The translations under genes were made by a program, and so were the position numbers. The notes beneath the pieces were generated by a model that searched no databases, was not told the DNA's origin, and saw nothing but the letters and a program-made list of their open reading frames with translations. This document shows, one piece after another, positions 15,981 through 25,522 of a DNA stretch of 64,000 bases. The stretch is from Halocynthiibacter namhaensis. Its GTDB lineage: Bacteria; Pseudomonadota; Alphaproteobacteria; Rhodobacterales; Rhodobacteraceae. Within the stretch, counting starts at the first letter, position 1; each line of letters starts with the position of its first letter. Location of the stretch: positions 1-64,000 of the forward strand of contig NZ_JWIF01000016.1 of assembly GCF_000812685.1 (NCBI RefSeq). Reading direction: 5' to 3'.

Positions 15981-16787
15981 ATGACCGATACGCCTACCAT
16001 CACTGACAGCCACTGCCATCTCGATTTTCCTGATTTTGAAAACGAACTGCCCGACGTCATCCTGCGCGCGGGCGAAGCGGGTGTTAAGCGCTTGGTCACA
16101 ATCTGCACCAAGATGAAAAACGTACCACAGGTGCAAGCCATTTCCGACCAATTCCCGCAAGTGTTCTGGGCTGCTGGCACCCACCCGATGAGCGCGGCTT
16201 CCGAACCTTTGGTATCAGTCGAAGACTTGGTCGCCCTCGCCGCGCACCCTAAATTCGTTGGCATTGGTGAAACAGGTCTGGATTATCATTACACTGCGGA
16301 CAGCAAAACCATCCAACAAGAAAGCCTTCTGATCCACATTGAGGCCGCACGTCAGACAAAATTGCCGCTCATCATTCACGCCCGAGCGGCAGATGATGAC
16401 ATGGCGAAAATCCTATCTGATGAACATGCAAAAGGCGCCTATGACTGTGTTATGCACTGCTACTGTTCTGGCCCGGAACTGGCGCGCACATCTATCGATC
16501 TTGGGTTTTATCTGTCCATGTCTGGTATCGCGACGTTTAAAAACAGCCAAGAAGTGCGCGATATTTTCGCGGCTGCCCCGGTGGATCGTGTGCTGTTAGA
16601 AACCGATGCGCCTTATCTTGCGCCAATCCCCTTCCGTGGCAAACGAAACGAGCCCGCCTATACCGCCCATACCGGTCGTATTGGTGCAGATGTATTCGGC
16701 ATGGATTATGCTGATTTCGCGGCGCAAACCGAAGAAAACTTCGACCGTGTCTTCACCCGTGCCAGGCTTTGCGAGAAAGTTGCATAA
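15981..16787 (+). CDS. tatD: TatD-family metal-dependent hydrolase (deoxyribonuclease-type)
   Basis: A 268-residue TIM-barrel hydrolase. Metal ligands are visible as DSHCHLDF near residues 10-17, GIGETGLDYHY around 95, a His in LIIHAR around 132, a His in CVMHCY around 158, and the late Asp in LLETDAPYLAP around 211. Family members act as 3'-5' DNA exonucleases or D-Tyr-tRNA-type deacylases; the exact substrate is not set by sequence. The stop overlaps the start of the next gene by 1 nt (TAATG). Confidence 0.93.
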   Translation: MTDTPTITDSHCHLDFPDFENELPDVILRAGEAGVKRLVTICTKMKNVPQVQAISDQFPQVFWAAGTHPMSAASEPLVSVEDLVALAAHPKFVGIGETGLDYHYTADSKTIQQESLLIHIEAARQTKLPLIIHARAADDDMAKILSDEHAKGAYDCVMHCYCSGPELARTSIDLGFYLSMSGIATFKNSQEVRDIFAAAPVDRVLLETDAPYLAPIPFRGKRNEPAYTAHTGRIGADVFGMDYADFAAQTEENFDRVFTRARLCEKVA

Positions 16788-17608
16788 TGGCCGAGCTGCG
16801 CTATACCCTTCTTGGCACCGGGTCCTCTGGCGGCGTGCCACGCCTGTCCGACCAGTCTGGTGGTGAATGGGGGCAGTGTGATCCGACCAACCCAAAGAAT
16901 AACCGACGCCGTTGTTCCATGCTGGTGGAGCGCATCACCCAACAAGGCACGACCCGTGTTCTGATTGATGCCTCGCCGGATTTGCGCGAACAACTTCTAT
17001 CCGCCGGCGTGGGCACCTTAGATGCGGTGTTGTTCACCCATGCCCATGCGGACCATATCCATGGTATCGATGATCTGCGCGTCATTGTTTACAACCTGAA
17101 ACAGCGTCTGCCTGTCTGGGCTGATCAAACCACAACCGATCAGTTGATCGAAAAATTTGCCTATGTCTTTGTTCAACCCGAAGGGTCGTCCTATCCGCCG
17201 ATCCTGGATCTAAACCTGATCAACGGGCCGATCACCGTTGATGGTGCTGGTGGAAAAATCACATTTTCACCTTTCTTGGTCCCCCATGGGCGTATTGATG
17301 CACTTGGTTTCCGCATTGGTGGCTTGGCCTATCTACCCGATGTGTCCGACATGTACCCCGAGGCTTGGGATCACGTGAAAGACCTAGATATTTGGGTGTT
17401 GGATTGCCTACGCCGTGATCCCCACCCCACCCATATCCACCTTACCAAATCGCTGGAATGGATTGCCAAGATGCAGCCTAAGAAAGCGATCCTGACCAAC
17501 ATGCATATTGATCTGGATTACGCGACGGTTGAGGCAGAAACACCCGATCACATATCTGCGGCTTATGACGGAATGGTCCTGACCCTGCCCGACCCGGACC
17601 AAGCATAA
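16787..17608 (+). CDS. Metallo-beta-lactamase fold phosphodiesterase, PhnP-like
   Basis: A 273-residue MBL-fold hydrolase. The metal motif HAHADHIHGIDD (about 84-95) has the HGIDD extension typical of PhnP/phosphoribosyl cyclic phosphodiesterase relatives. Further ligands lie in VPHGR, YLPDVSDM and NMHIDLDY. The N terminus LLGTGSSGGVPR matches this subfamily. The start at 16787 overlaps the tatD stop by 1 nt. The last base of its stop is the first base of the AEC transporter start, so the genes form one operon. The substrate is unknown; it often follows tatD in alphaproteobacteria. Confidence 0.9.
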   Translation: MAELRYTLLGTGSSGGVPRLSDQSGGEWGQCDPTNPKNNRRRCSMLVERITQQGTTRVLIDASPDLREQLLSAGVGTLDAVLFTHAHADHIHGIDDLRVIVYNLKQRLPVWADQTTTDQLIEKFAYVFVQPEGSSYPPILDLNLINGPITVDGAGGKITFSPFLVPHGRIDALGFRIGGLAYLPDVSDMYPEAWDHVKDLDIWVLDCLRRDPHPTHIHLTKSLEWIAKMQPKKAILTNMHIDLDYATVEAETPDHISAAYDGMVLTLPDPDQA

Positions 17609-18534
17609 TGCAAGCCCTGCTCGACGTTATCTTACCAGTTTTCCTGGTCGTCGGGTTTGGATATGTCGCTGTCTGGCGCGGTTTCTTCTCGCCTGAGGGC
17701 GTGCAGGGGTTGATGAAATTCACCCAACAATTTGCAATCCCCTGCCTGCTGTTTCGTGCTATCGCCACTTTAGACCTTGATCAGCAGTTCGAACCAGGAT
17801 TGTTACTGTCCTATTATTTTGCCTCAGGCGCGGGCTTTGCCGTCGGCCTTTTGGGTGCACGTTACCTGTTTGGGCGCGATTGGGAAGATGCTGTGGTCAT
17901 CGGATTTGGCTGCATGTTCGCCAATACGGTCCTGCTGGGACTGCCAATCACGGAACGTGCCTTCGGGCAGGCTGCCCTTGGTCCGAACTATATGATCATC
18001 GCTTTCAACGCGCCGTTTTGTTATGGCGTCGGCGTCACCGCGATGGAAATCGTACGCAATCGTGGTGGTAGCCCACTGGCCACGATTAGGGCGATCTTGA
18101 ACGCGATGTTCCATAATGCATTGGTGATCGCAATCGCACTGGGCTTCATCGTGAACTTCACAGGGCTTATCTTACCGACCGCGTTAATGGACGCCATTGA
18201 TATGATGATCCGCGCGGCATTGCCTGCCGCCCTATTTGGGCTTGGTGGCGTCCTGATCCAATATAAACCAGAGGGCGACATGCGCGTGATCTTGTTTGTC
18301 TGTGCGATCTCTCTGTTCATGCATCCTGCTCTGGCTTGGGTGCTTGGCCGCGCCAATGATCTTCCACCAGAAATGTTCCGCTCGCTCATCCTGACAAGCG
18401 CGATGGCACCAGGCATCAACGCCTATGTTTTTGCATCCATCTACGGGCGCGCACAGCGTGTTGCGGCGTCTTCGGTGTTGATCTCGACTGCGGCTTGCGT
18501 GCTGACGGCTTGGCTTTGGTTGTCACTTCTTTAG
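17608..18534 (+). CDS. AEC-family membrane transporter
   Basis: A 308-residue inner-membrane protein with about ten hydrophobic segments. It opens with ALLDVILPVFLVVGFGYVAV, typical of the auxin efflux carrier (AEC) family, which exports or takes up organic anions such as malonate or malate. It is the last gene of the tmk-holB-tatD run and shares one base with the preceding stop codon. The substrate cannot be predicted. It converges with a dipeptidase gene 12 nt away. Confidence 0.88.
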   Translation: MQALLDVILPVFLVVGFGYVAVWRGFFSPEGVQGLMKFTQQFAIPCLLFRAIATLDLDQQFEPGLLLSYYFASGAGFAVGLLGARYLFGRDWEDAVVIGFGCMFANTVLLGLPITERAFGQAALGPNYMIIAFNAPFCYGVGVTAMEIVRNRGGSPLATIRAILNAMFHNALVIAIALGFIVNFTGLILPTALMDAIDMMIRAALPAALFGLGGVLIQYKPEGDMRVILFVCAISLFMHPALAWVLGRANDLPPEMFRSLILTSAMAPGINAYVFASIYGRAQRVAASSVLISTAACVLTAWLWLSLL

Positions 18535-18546
18535 AAGTGTCAGACA

Positions 18547-19608
18547 TCACTTCCAAGTGCGTTCAAGCACCGACATCCAATTCTCAAAGCACAGCTTATC
18601 AATGCGAGTGGTGCTATACCCATGATCGCGCATGGCCTGCACAAGTCGGGGTAATCCTGCAACATCGGTGATGCCAACTGGGACCGTCGCCCCATCAAAA
18701 TCTGACCCCAGACCAACGTGATCTTCGCCACACATTGCAATCATGTGGTCCAGATGGGCAAGCATGTCGGACAAAGGCGTCTCCCGCAGCATCTTCCCAT
18801 CCGGGCGCAAGAAAGCCGTCGCAAAATTCAACCCCACCATACCCTTACTGTCGCCAATCGCCTTTAGTTGAGCATCTGTAAGGTTGCGCGCTTGCAAAGA
18901 AATTGAACACGCGTTGGAGTGCGTCGCGACCAAGGGCGCGTCGGAAATTTCTGCAACATCCCAAAACCCCTTTTCATTCAGATGACTCAGGTCAACCAAG
19001 ACACCTAGTTCATTACACTTTCGAACCAACGCCCCGCCCACATCCGTCAGCCCCTCGCCAATGTCACCATCAGACGGAAATCGAAACGGCACGCCTTCGC
19101 CAAATATTGTGGGGCGGGACCACACTGGCCCCAACGAACGCAAGCCCGCTGCATAGAATACATCCAAGGCTTCTAGATCTGCAGCAATGGCTTCGGCACC
19201 TTCCATGTGCATGATGGCAGCCATAACACCCGCCTTATGTGCATTGCGAATGTCTGAAACTTGGTGACAGATCTTCACTGCACCCTGGCGCTCCATTTCC
19301 AATAATATCGCGGCCTGAGACAATGCGATCGGCAATGCATCCTGGTATTCAACAGGGCTCGGCAACGGCAATTCATAGGCCGCCTTAATCATGTCGACAT
19401 CCATATCTATGCCAAGATCTGGCGAAGGCACGTAGATCGCGAAAAACCCACCTGCAAATCCACCCTTCTGACTGCGCGGCACATCGATATGGCCTGCGCA
19501 ACCTGCGATAAATTGCGAAACCGCATCTTCGTGGTCTGCATATTTCCACAGCTTTAAAAGCACATCATTATGGCCATCAAATACGGGTTGCTTGGGCATG
19601 TTTGACAT
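18547..19608 (-). CDS. Membrane dipeptidase (renal dipeptidase family, M19)
   Basis: A 353-residue zinc peptidase of family M19. The N terminus has FDGHNDVLL, carrying the His-x-Asp metal pair (about 10-17). The bridging Glu is in MHMEGAEAI (about 137-145). Later ligands lie in VDLSHL and VATHSNAC, and the Asp of GLGSDFDGA is near 305. It should cleave dipeptides, possibly with D-residues. No clear signal peptide is seen, so a cytoplasmic location is likely. It is monocistronic, converging with the AEC gene. Confidence 0.93.
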   Translation of the reverse strand: MSNMPKQPVFDGHNDVLLKLWKYADHEDAVSQFIAGCAGHIDVPRSQKGGFAGGFFAIYVPSPDLGIDMDVDMIKAAYELPLPSPVEYQDALPIALSQAAILLEMERQGAVKICHQVSDIRNAHKAGVMAAIMHMEGAEAIAADLEALDVFYAAGLRSLGPVWSRPTIFGEGVPFRFPSDGDIGEGLTDVGGALVRKCNELGVLVDLSHLNEKGFWDVAEISDAPLVATHSNACSISLQARNLTDAQLKAIGDSKGMVGLNFATAFLRPDGKMLRETPLSDMLAHLDHMIAMCGEDHVGLGSDFDGATVPVGITDVAGLPRLVQAMRDHGYSTTRIDKLCFENWMSVLERTWK

Positions 19609-19779
19609 TGGGCATCTGACCTTTGTGAGCGCGGTGGTTCCAGCGCGTGATCGAACACTATTTCATCCATGAGGTCAAACTGACCGAGGGCAAAGCTGAG
19701 GCAGTGTTTGCATCCTCAATCACCCATGTTAAAGCCAGCACACGCGTTTGAAGACAATGAATATGGAAGTTTGGTACCT

Positions 19780-19935
19780 ATGTTTTTCCTGCTGTTGCGT
19801 CTGCTTCTGAACCGCTGGGTCATTCTTGGTTTGCTTGGGTGCAGTTTTTATTACTTACCAGCCGAAACCACCGCGACCCTTGGGCATGTGTTTCGTTGGG
19901 GGTTTGGCATGATATCCGGTACGGGCAGCGACTGA
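19780..19935 (+). CDS. Possible small membrane protein
   Basis: A 51-residue frame from the ATG at 19780 (ggaag about 10 nt upstream) encodes a hydrophobic helix, MFFLLLRLLLNRWVILGLLG, followed by a short soluble tail. A longer version from 19708 is possible. A terminator hairpin follows directly, which supports transcription of something here. I do not recognise the family. Confidence 0.4.
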   Translation: MFFLLLRLLLNRWVILGLLGCSFYYLPAETTATLGHVFRWGFGMISGTGSD

Positions 19936-19953
19936 ATACCCTCAAACAAAAGC

Positions 19954-19985
19954 AAAATGCCCCTCGCATATACGAAGGGCATTTT
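19954..19985. terminator. Bidirectional rho-independent terminator
   Basis: aaaatgccc (19954-19962) pairs with gggcatttt (19977-19985), with A and T runs on either side. It lies between the small plus-strand frame and the minus-strand RND operon, and would serve both. Confidence 0.8.
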
Positions 19986-20026
19986 GAGTTTTATGTATCC
20001 ATGATGTGGTCACACCACTGGTATCA

Positions 20027-23000
20027 TCACGCTTTCCATCTGAAGAACAGATAATAGGCGCTAGGCACAAAGAACAACGATACCGGCGTTGCGAAGGCAA
20101 GTCCGCCGATCATCAAGGTGGCCATCGGTTCAAACAGCGCCCCCCCTGATATGGCCATTGGCACCAGCCCAAGGATCGTTGTCATGGACGTCAACAGGAT
20201 CGGATTGAAGCGCTGCTCGGCGGCTTTGATCACCGCATCGCGCAATGGCAGGGAACGCCTTTCAATATCGATCTGATCGATCAAGACGATGGCATTGTTG
20301 ATGATAATCCCCATCAACGACAACAGGCCAAGGATAGCAAAGAATGACATGGGCTGCCCCATGATAAGCAGCCCAACCGGGGCCCCGATCAAAATAAGCG
20401 GGATCGTCATCAACGTCAGTCCCACACGGCGGATTGAGTTAAACTGGAACATCAATGCCGTTAACATCACAAGCAACGCAGGGGGCAAACCAGCCAACAG
20501 GACCGCATTGCTTTCAGCCGCATCCGAGATTTCGCCACCAACTTCGACCGTGTAAGCAGACCCAAGGCCAAGCGCGTCGATTGTGGGTTGAAGCAACGCA
20601 AGCGTCGTATAGGCCGACCCCGTATTGCTTTTGCCAGAGATGTTAATTTGTCGGACTTGGTTTTCACGACGCAGCTGCGAAAATTCAAGCTTCGGTTCAA
20701 AGGTTGCAACTTCGTCCAGCGAAATCAGTCCGTTCTCAGCCCCAAGCGCGAAGTTCCCCAAATCTTCAAGGCTGTCGCGAAAACTTTCGCCAGCACGGAT
20801 CACGATGGGGATAGACTTATCCCCTTCACGGTAGGTCGACAATGTTGAACCCGTGAAGAACGACTCCAGCGCATTGGAAACACTTTTCGATGTCACACCC
20901 AGTTCGCGCGCGTTGTCTTGGGCAACATCCGCGACCAACTTCAACACCTTATTGCCCCAATCGTTTTCATAGAAAGCGATCCCGGGCACATCAGCAAAGC
21001 TGGCCTCTACTTTTCGCGCGGCTTGCAACAATACATCCGCGTCGGGGCCGCTAATTTTCACTTCAACGATGCCAGATTCGGATCCCCCCATCGACAAACG
21101 GGTCACCCGTGTTTGGGCTTCGGGGTGCTGTTCAATCAAATAACGCCGTGCACGTTCAGATGCAGCAACCGCCCCCTCAAAGGTTGCTGTGTTCACCAGA
21201 ATAAAGGCCGTCGCGGGGTTTGAATCGGCTGGATTAAGCGCAAGATAGAACCGCGGGCCACCAGTACCAATAAAGGCCGTCGAATTGGCGACTTCTGGGT
21301 TAACATCGGCATCATGCAGCCATGCCACCACATCCAGCGCATTTCGTTCCGTTTCCGAAATCGACGTGCCTTTCGCCATGTTGAAATAGATCAAGTATTC
21401 CGCACGTTCGCTTAATGGAAATTGTTCATTTTTCAATGACCCGAACAGTGTGACAGACAACATAACCAAGCCATAAGCAGCCGGGACAATGATGAAACCG
21501 TAGCCAATAGTTTTGCTTGTTAACGCCAAATACCCGCGCAAAAACACGTTCTTCTTTTCCGGTGTCACTTTCTTTTTCGGGCGCAAAAAGAGCGTACAAA
21601 GATAGGGCAAAATATAATGCGCTGTGATCCATGATCCTAGCAACATTACCCCAACAACCGCGCCCAATGAAAACGCGAATTCGCCTGATGTCCCTTTAAG
21701 AATAAACATTGGAATGAATGCAGACACCGTCGTGACAGAGGCAACCGCAAGCGGAATAAAAAACTGTTTACCCGCACTGATTGCCGCGTCTTTCGGGGCC
21801 TCACCGTTGGACAACTTGCCTTGGATATCTTCGACAACGACCACGCCATTATCGACAAGTAACCCAAGAGAAATTATGACCCCAGCGATAGAGATCTGTT
21901 CAATGCTAACGCCAAGATAGCTCATGCCGAGCAAGGCAAACATCACGGTGAAGGGTACGATACCAGACACGACAAGGGACGCACGAACCCCCATAAATAA
22001 CATCATGACCAATAATACGACTGCAAATGTCTGCATCACATTCGTCAGGGCACCATTGATAGATTCAGTGACGTTGGCTTCTTGGAACGTTGAAAAATTG
22101 TACGATATTCCAATGGGTTGCGTACTTTCAAACCATGGCATATCTTCACTTAGAATACGTCCAAGCACCTGAATATCTTGCGTGCTGTTCATTTCGACCG
22201 AAACGATCAACGCGGGTTCTCCATTGAAGAATGCGGGCGTTTCCTTGGGGGCAACATACCCCCGACGCACTGACATCAGGTCTTTGATGCGCACATATCC
22301 CGCTTGGCCCTGTACGGACGTCAGCACGTTTCCGATTGCCTCAACCGATGTCAGTTCCCCGTTGGCCTCAAGGATAATCGACGTGCCATCAGCGTCCAAC
22401 TCGCCCGCTGGCAAGATAACGTTCTGGGACTGAAGATCTTCGATAACTTGGTTAATCTGAACACCAATAGAGGTCAGCTTGCGTGCGTCTATTTCAAGCC
22501 AAATGCGTTCATCCTGCTGGCCCATAATTGACACTTTGCTGATGCCGGGCAAACGATACAGTTGCGTGCGCAGATCATCTGCGGCGTCCCAGATTTCAGC
22601 GTAACTAAAGCCCGAACCTGTCACGGCCACCGTGGCAATTGCGACGTCACCATAGTTGGTGTTGACCTGTGGCCCAACCGTTCCGTCCGGCAACTGAGGG
22701 GCAATATCGCGCATCTTGGTGCGGATGTCCTGAAATACGGCTTCCATGTCGACCTTGGCGACTTCGTCATGGATCGAGACGGCCGTTTCCAGACTGCCCG
22801 TTGATATCAATGTATTGATATCTTTGATTTCACCAATTTCGCGCAAAGATTGTTCAATCGGCGTCGCGATCAGGTTTTCAATACGTTCGGGTGACATTCC
22901 TGGGAATTGAGCCGTTATGACCGCCGAGCGAATGGTAATGGCCGGGTTTTCACGCTTTGCAAGATCAAAATATGTCATCATGCCCATCAGCAACAAGCCG

Positions 23001-23059
23001 ACGATAACCAACAATGTAAGTCGGCTTTTTTCTATTCCGAAACGGGTTAAGAATTCCAT
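20027..23059 (-). CDS. RND efflux permease (AcrB-like)
   Basis: A 1010-residue inner-membrane proton-driven exporter with the usual pattern of one N-terminal helix, a large periplasmic loop, six helices, a second loop and five helices. Family marks: FPGMSPERIENLIATPIE near residue 52; the TM4 proton-relay motif GLLVDNGVVVVED, with Asp-Asn rather than Asp-Asp as in AcrB; and GSITxxxxP-like turns. It is slightly shorter than AcrB. It follows the adaptor gene by 10 nt in the same operon. No outer-membrane channel gene is adjacent, so it probably shares a TolC encoded elsewhere. The substrate is unknown. Confidence 0.93.
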   Translation of the reverse strand: MEFLTRFGIEKSRLTLLVIVGLLLMGMMTYFDLAKRENPAITIRSAVITAQFPGMSPERIENLIATPIEQSLREIGEIKDINTLISTGSLETAVSIHDEVAKVDMEAVFQDIRTKMRDIAPQLPDGTVGPQVNTNYGDVAIATVAVTGSGFSYAEIWDAADDLRTQLYRLPGISKVSIMGQQDERIWLEIDARKLTSIGVQINQVIEDLQSQNVILPAGELDADGTSIILEANGELTSVEAIGNVLTSVQGQAGYVRIKDLMSVRRGYVAPKETPAFFNGEPALIVSVEMNSTQDIQVLGRILSEDMPWFESTQPIGISYNFSTFQEANVTESINGALTNVMQTFAVVLLVMMLFMGVRASLVVSGIVPFTVMFALLGMSYLGVSIEQISIAGVIISLGLLVDNGVVVVEDIQGKLSNGEAPKDAAISAGKQFFIPLAVASVTTVSAFIPMFILKGTSGEFAFSLGAVVGVMLLGSWITAHYILPYLCTLFLRPKKKVTPEKKNVFLRGYLALTSKTIGYGFIIVPAAYGLVMLSVTLFGSLKNEQFPLSERAEYLIYFNMAKGTSISETERNALDVVAWLHDADVNPEVANSTAFIGTGGPRFYLALNPADSNPATAFILVNTATFEGAVAASERARRYLIEQHPEAQTRVTRLSMGGSESGIVEVKISGPDADVLLQAARKVEASFADVPGIAFYENDWGNKVLKLVADVAQDNARELGVTSKSVSNALESFFTGSTLSTYREGDKSIPIVIRAGESFRDSLEDLGNFALGAENGLISLDEVATFEPKLEFSQLRRENQVRQINISGKSNTGSAYTTLALLQPTIDALGLGSAYTVEVGGEISDAAESNAVLLAGLPPALLVMLTALMFQFNSIRRVGLTLMTIPLILIGAPVGLLIMGQPMSFFAILGLLSLMGIIINNAIVLIDQIDIERRSLPLRDAVIKAAEQRFNPILLTSMTTILGLVPMAISGGALFEPMATLMIGGLAFATPVSLFFVPSAYYLFFRWKA

Positions 23060-23069
23060 GTCGCGCCCC

Positions 23070-24179
23070 TTAATCTTGTGTCAACAGTTTCACGCGCATG
23101 CCATCGCGCAAAAACGGAATGCCAGCGGATGCAACATGGTCACCAGGCGCTAGCCCTTCTGCAACAAGCAGTTGGTTTTGACGGACACCAAAGATCTTAA
23201 TTGTGTGACGCTTTACAGTCGATGTGGCTTCGTCAAATAGATAGACTTGGGCATCAACCGGATCGAGCGGGTTTTCTGGGCTCGCCAGTTCACCATCACC
23301 AATGATGGACGACAGCGGAATGGAATAGCCCGGCGTCGTGATCAATGAAAAATCAAGCTCTGCCTCAACAGCCATCCCGGCCCGTACGTCGGAAGGCGCA
23401 TCCGTCACGGTGATGACCACCGGAAACGAAGAGACTTGGTCTGCGCGGGCACCAATTTCGGTCACCGTGCCAGTTAAGACCGTGTTTGGGCGTGCCGCAA
23501 GGCGGATCTTGGCCTCTTTCCCCAAAACCAACATGTTCACGATGTCAAAATTAACGGTGAATTTCACTTCAAAGCTATCTTGTTGATACAGCGTCGCGAC
23601 CGATGTTCCCACGGCGACGTTGCTGAAAGATTCCACATCAACAGTGTTAATTGTGCCATCGAACGGCGCAAGCAATTGTGTTTTCGTCAGATTATCTTCC
23701 GCGACCGTTGCCGCAGTTTGGGCCTGTTCCAGCGTAGCTGTCGCGGAAACAGATGTCGTGCGCGCATTGTCCACAGCAACTCGTGTCACAGATCCGCGCT
23801 TCAACAGTTCCTCATTTCGGATCAAGGCTTCGCTCGCGTTTGTGGCCTGGGCCTGGGCTTGTTCAACAGCCGCAATCGCACGCTGCAATTCGCGCTGCAT
23901 CGCGGTTTCGTCTAGGACTGCCAGAACATCACCCGCTGCAACGACTTGCCCAACGCTTAGGTTCACCGCTTCCAGTTTTCCGCCGATCTCAAACGACAAG
24001 GTGCTAACGTCTGCGGGGACCAACACTGACGGATAGCGTCGATACACAGTGCTGTCGGTTTCTTCGATCAACACCGTCTTTAGCCCGCGCACGACGTCAC
24101 GCGCAACGTCCTGAGCAGAGACCGCATGCGCCATAATACAAGTCCCAACCAGAACCGATGCAAACAACCTATCAAACAT
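23070..24179 (-). CDS. RND periplasmic adaptor subunit (membrane fusion protein)
   Basis: A 369-residue HlyD/AcrA-type adaptor. The ATG at 24179 is chosen because GGAGAG lies 7 nt upstream; a GTG 12 nt earlier is in frame. A signal peptide ends at about VSAQD. The lipoyl/barrel half (FEIGGKLEAVNLSVGQVV) is followed by a coiled-coil hairpin rich in Ala, Glu and Gln (about 95-160), then the second barrel half and a beta-barrel domain. It should link the permease to an outer-membrane channel. It is first in a two-gene operon with a likely operator upstream at 24225-24239. Confidence 0.92.
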   Translation of the reverse strand: MFDRLFASVLVGTCIMAHAVSAQDVARDVVRGLKTVLIEETDSTVYRRYPSVLVPADVSTLSFEIGGKLEAVNLSVGQVVAAGDVLAVLDETAMQRELQRAIAAVEQAQAQATNASEALIRNEELLKRGSVTRVAVDNARTTSVSATATLEQAQTAATVAEDNLTKTQLLAPFDGTINTVDVESFSNVAVGTSVATLYQQDSFEVKFTVNFDIVNMLVLGKEAKIRLAARPNTVLTGTVTEIGARADQVSSFPVVITVTDAPSDVRAGMAVEAELDFSLITTPGYSIPLSSIIGDGELASPENPLDPVDAQVYLFDEATSTVKRHTIKIFGVRQNQLLVAEGLAPGDHVASAGIPFLRDGMRVKLLTQD

Positions 24180-24191
24180 GTTTCTCTCCAC

Positions 24192-24568
24192 TTCATTAGA
24201 CGTTGGTCACGTTCAGAATAATCCGTATCAACCTGATACTCGCTTTTGGGTCAAGCATTGCTTGTAAATCCTGACGATACTTCAGTTAGGCAAGAACAAC
24301 CTATCAGGACTGCGTCTTAGCACCGGCATTAGATATCAACACGGGTGTGTCTGGGCCAAACGAAACATTAATACACTGAAACAAAACAACTTTAACGCAG
24401 ATTCGTTTGTATTGTTAAGCCTGCGCGGACGCCCAGCCTATGGCCTGTGTGATCGCGCGTTCGGCTCCGCGCATCGTGATGTTCAGAATTGCGCAGCATT
24501 CTCAAACCGCATAATCCGGGTCGCTTCAGACAGAGGCCTGCATTAACGTTGCGATAAAGGAGCGCCAG
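24192..24568. promoter_or_regulatory. 377-nt divergent intergenic region with an inverted repeat
   Basis: This region separates the RND operon (leftwards) from the Ada-like gene (rightwards). Near the RND start is a perfect inverted repeat, gtatca-acc-tgatac (24225-24239). On the minus strand it overlaps a plausible promoter: TTGACC at about 24253-24258, 17-nt spacing, then TTGATA. It could be the operator of an unlinked or unrecognised repressor. I see no RNA gene or further ORF in the rest. Confidence 0.4.
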
Positions 24569-25411
24569 ATGACCATTCAAGATACATATCATTTCTCTCT
24601 CATTCGCCGCGCGTTGGACGAAATCGATGCTGCAGACAGCCCTCTGTCGCTGGAAGACTTAGCGGGAAAAATGCAGATGTCCTCGGCACATTTCCAGCGG
24701 ATATTTTCGCGTTGGGTTGGCGTTTCCCCCAAGCGCTATCAACAGTATCTGCAACTTGGGCATGCCAAGACGCTGCTGCGCGATCGGTTTTCCGTTCTTG
24801 ATACCGCGCATGCAACCGGCTTGTCTGGTAGCGGCCGCTTACACGACATGTTCATCCAATGGGAAGCCATGAGTCCGGGCGTTTATGCGGCAAAGGGTGA
24901 AGGCCTAACAATCTATCAAGGGTGGTTTGACGGCCCGTTTGGCGAGATGTTAGCCATGGGCACAGACCGAGGGTTATGTGGCCTCGCCTTCACATCAGAA
25001 TGTGGCCGTGAGGCCGCCTTGAATGACATGCAATCCCGCTGGCCAAAGGCCCATTTCATTCAGGAAGAGAACCGTATCAAAGCCTGGATTGACGGGGCCA
25101 TCGGCGGCACCGAAACCAGCGTTGTTTTGATCGGCGCACCGATACAAATCAAAGTATGGGAAGCCCTTCTTCAAATCCCGTCAGGTCACGTCACATCCTA
25201 TTCAGAGATCGCCTCCGCCATCGGCGCACCACGTGCGCAGCGGGCCGTTGGCACAGCTGTCGGCCGCAACCCCGTGTCTTGGCTGATCCCTTGCCACCGC
25301 GCGTTGCGAAAATCCGGCGATGTTGGTGGGTATCATTGGGGGGTTCCTGTGAAGCGTGCGTTGCTGGCTTGGGAAGGCGCACGGGCGGATGAACGCGACG
25401 ATGTGGCGTAA
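24569..25411 (+). CDS. AraC-type HTH fused to O6-methylguanine-DNA methyltransferase (Ada-like)
   Basis: A 280-residue two-domain protein. Residues ~10-105 form an AraC helix-turn-helix (LSLEDLAGKMQMSSAHFQR, then YQQYLQLGHAK). Residues ~120-275 form the alkyltransferase, with the acceptor Cys in the PCHRAL motif and SYSEIASAIGAPRAQRAVG before it. The N-terminal zinc domain of E. coli Ada, whose Cys38 accepts methyl groups from phosphotriesters, is absent. It can repair O6-alkylguanine, but it is unclear how or whether the HTH half senses alkylation. AAAGGAG precedes the start. Confidence 0.92.
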   Translation: MTIQDTYHFSLIRRALDEIDAADSPLSLEDLAGKMQMSSAHFQRIFSRWVGVSPKRYQQYLQLGHAKTLLRDRFSVLDTAHATGLSGSGRLHDMFIQWEAMSPGVYAAKGEGLTIYQGWFDGPFGEMLAMGTDRGLCGLAFTSECGREAALNDMQSRWPKAHFIQEENRIKAWIDGAIGGTETSVVLIGAPIQIKVWEALLQIPSGHVTSYSEIASAIGAPRAQRAVGTAVGRNPVSWLIPCHRALRKSGDVGGYHWGVPVKRALLAWEGARADERDDVA

Positions 25412-25522
25412 AACAAGCTAAATCTTGCTGTTCAACGGGATATCACGACAGTGATATTTAATAACATCGGCCTCATGCCTATATATTTTCACAACGAAAC
25501 AAATAATGAAATGAGGCACATC

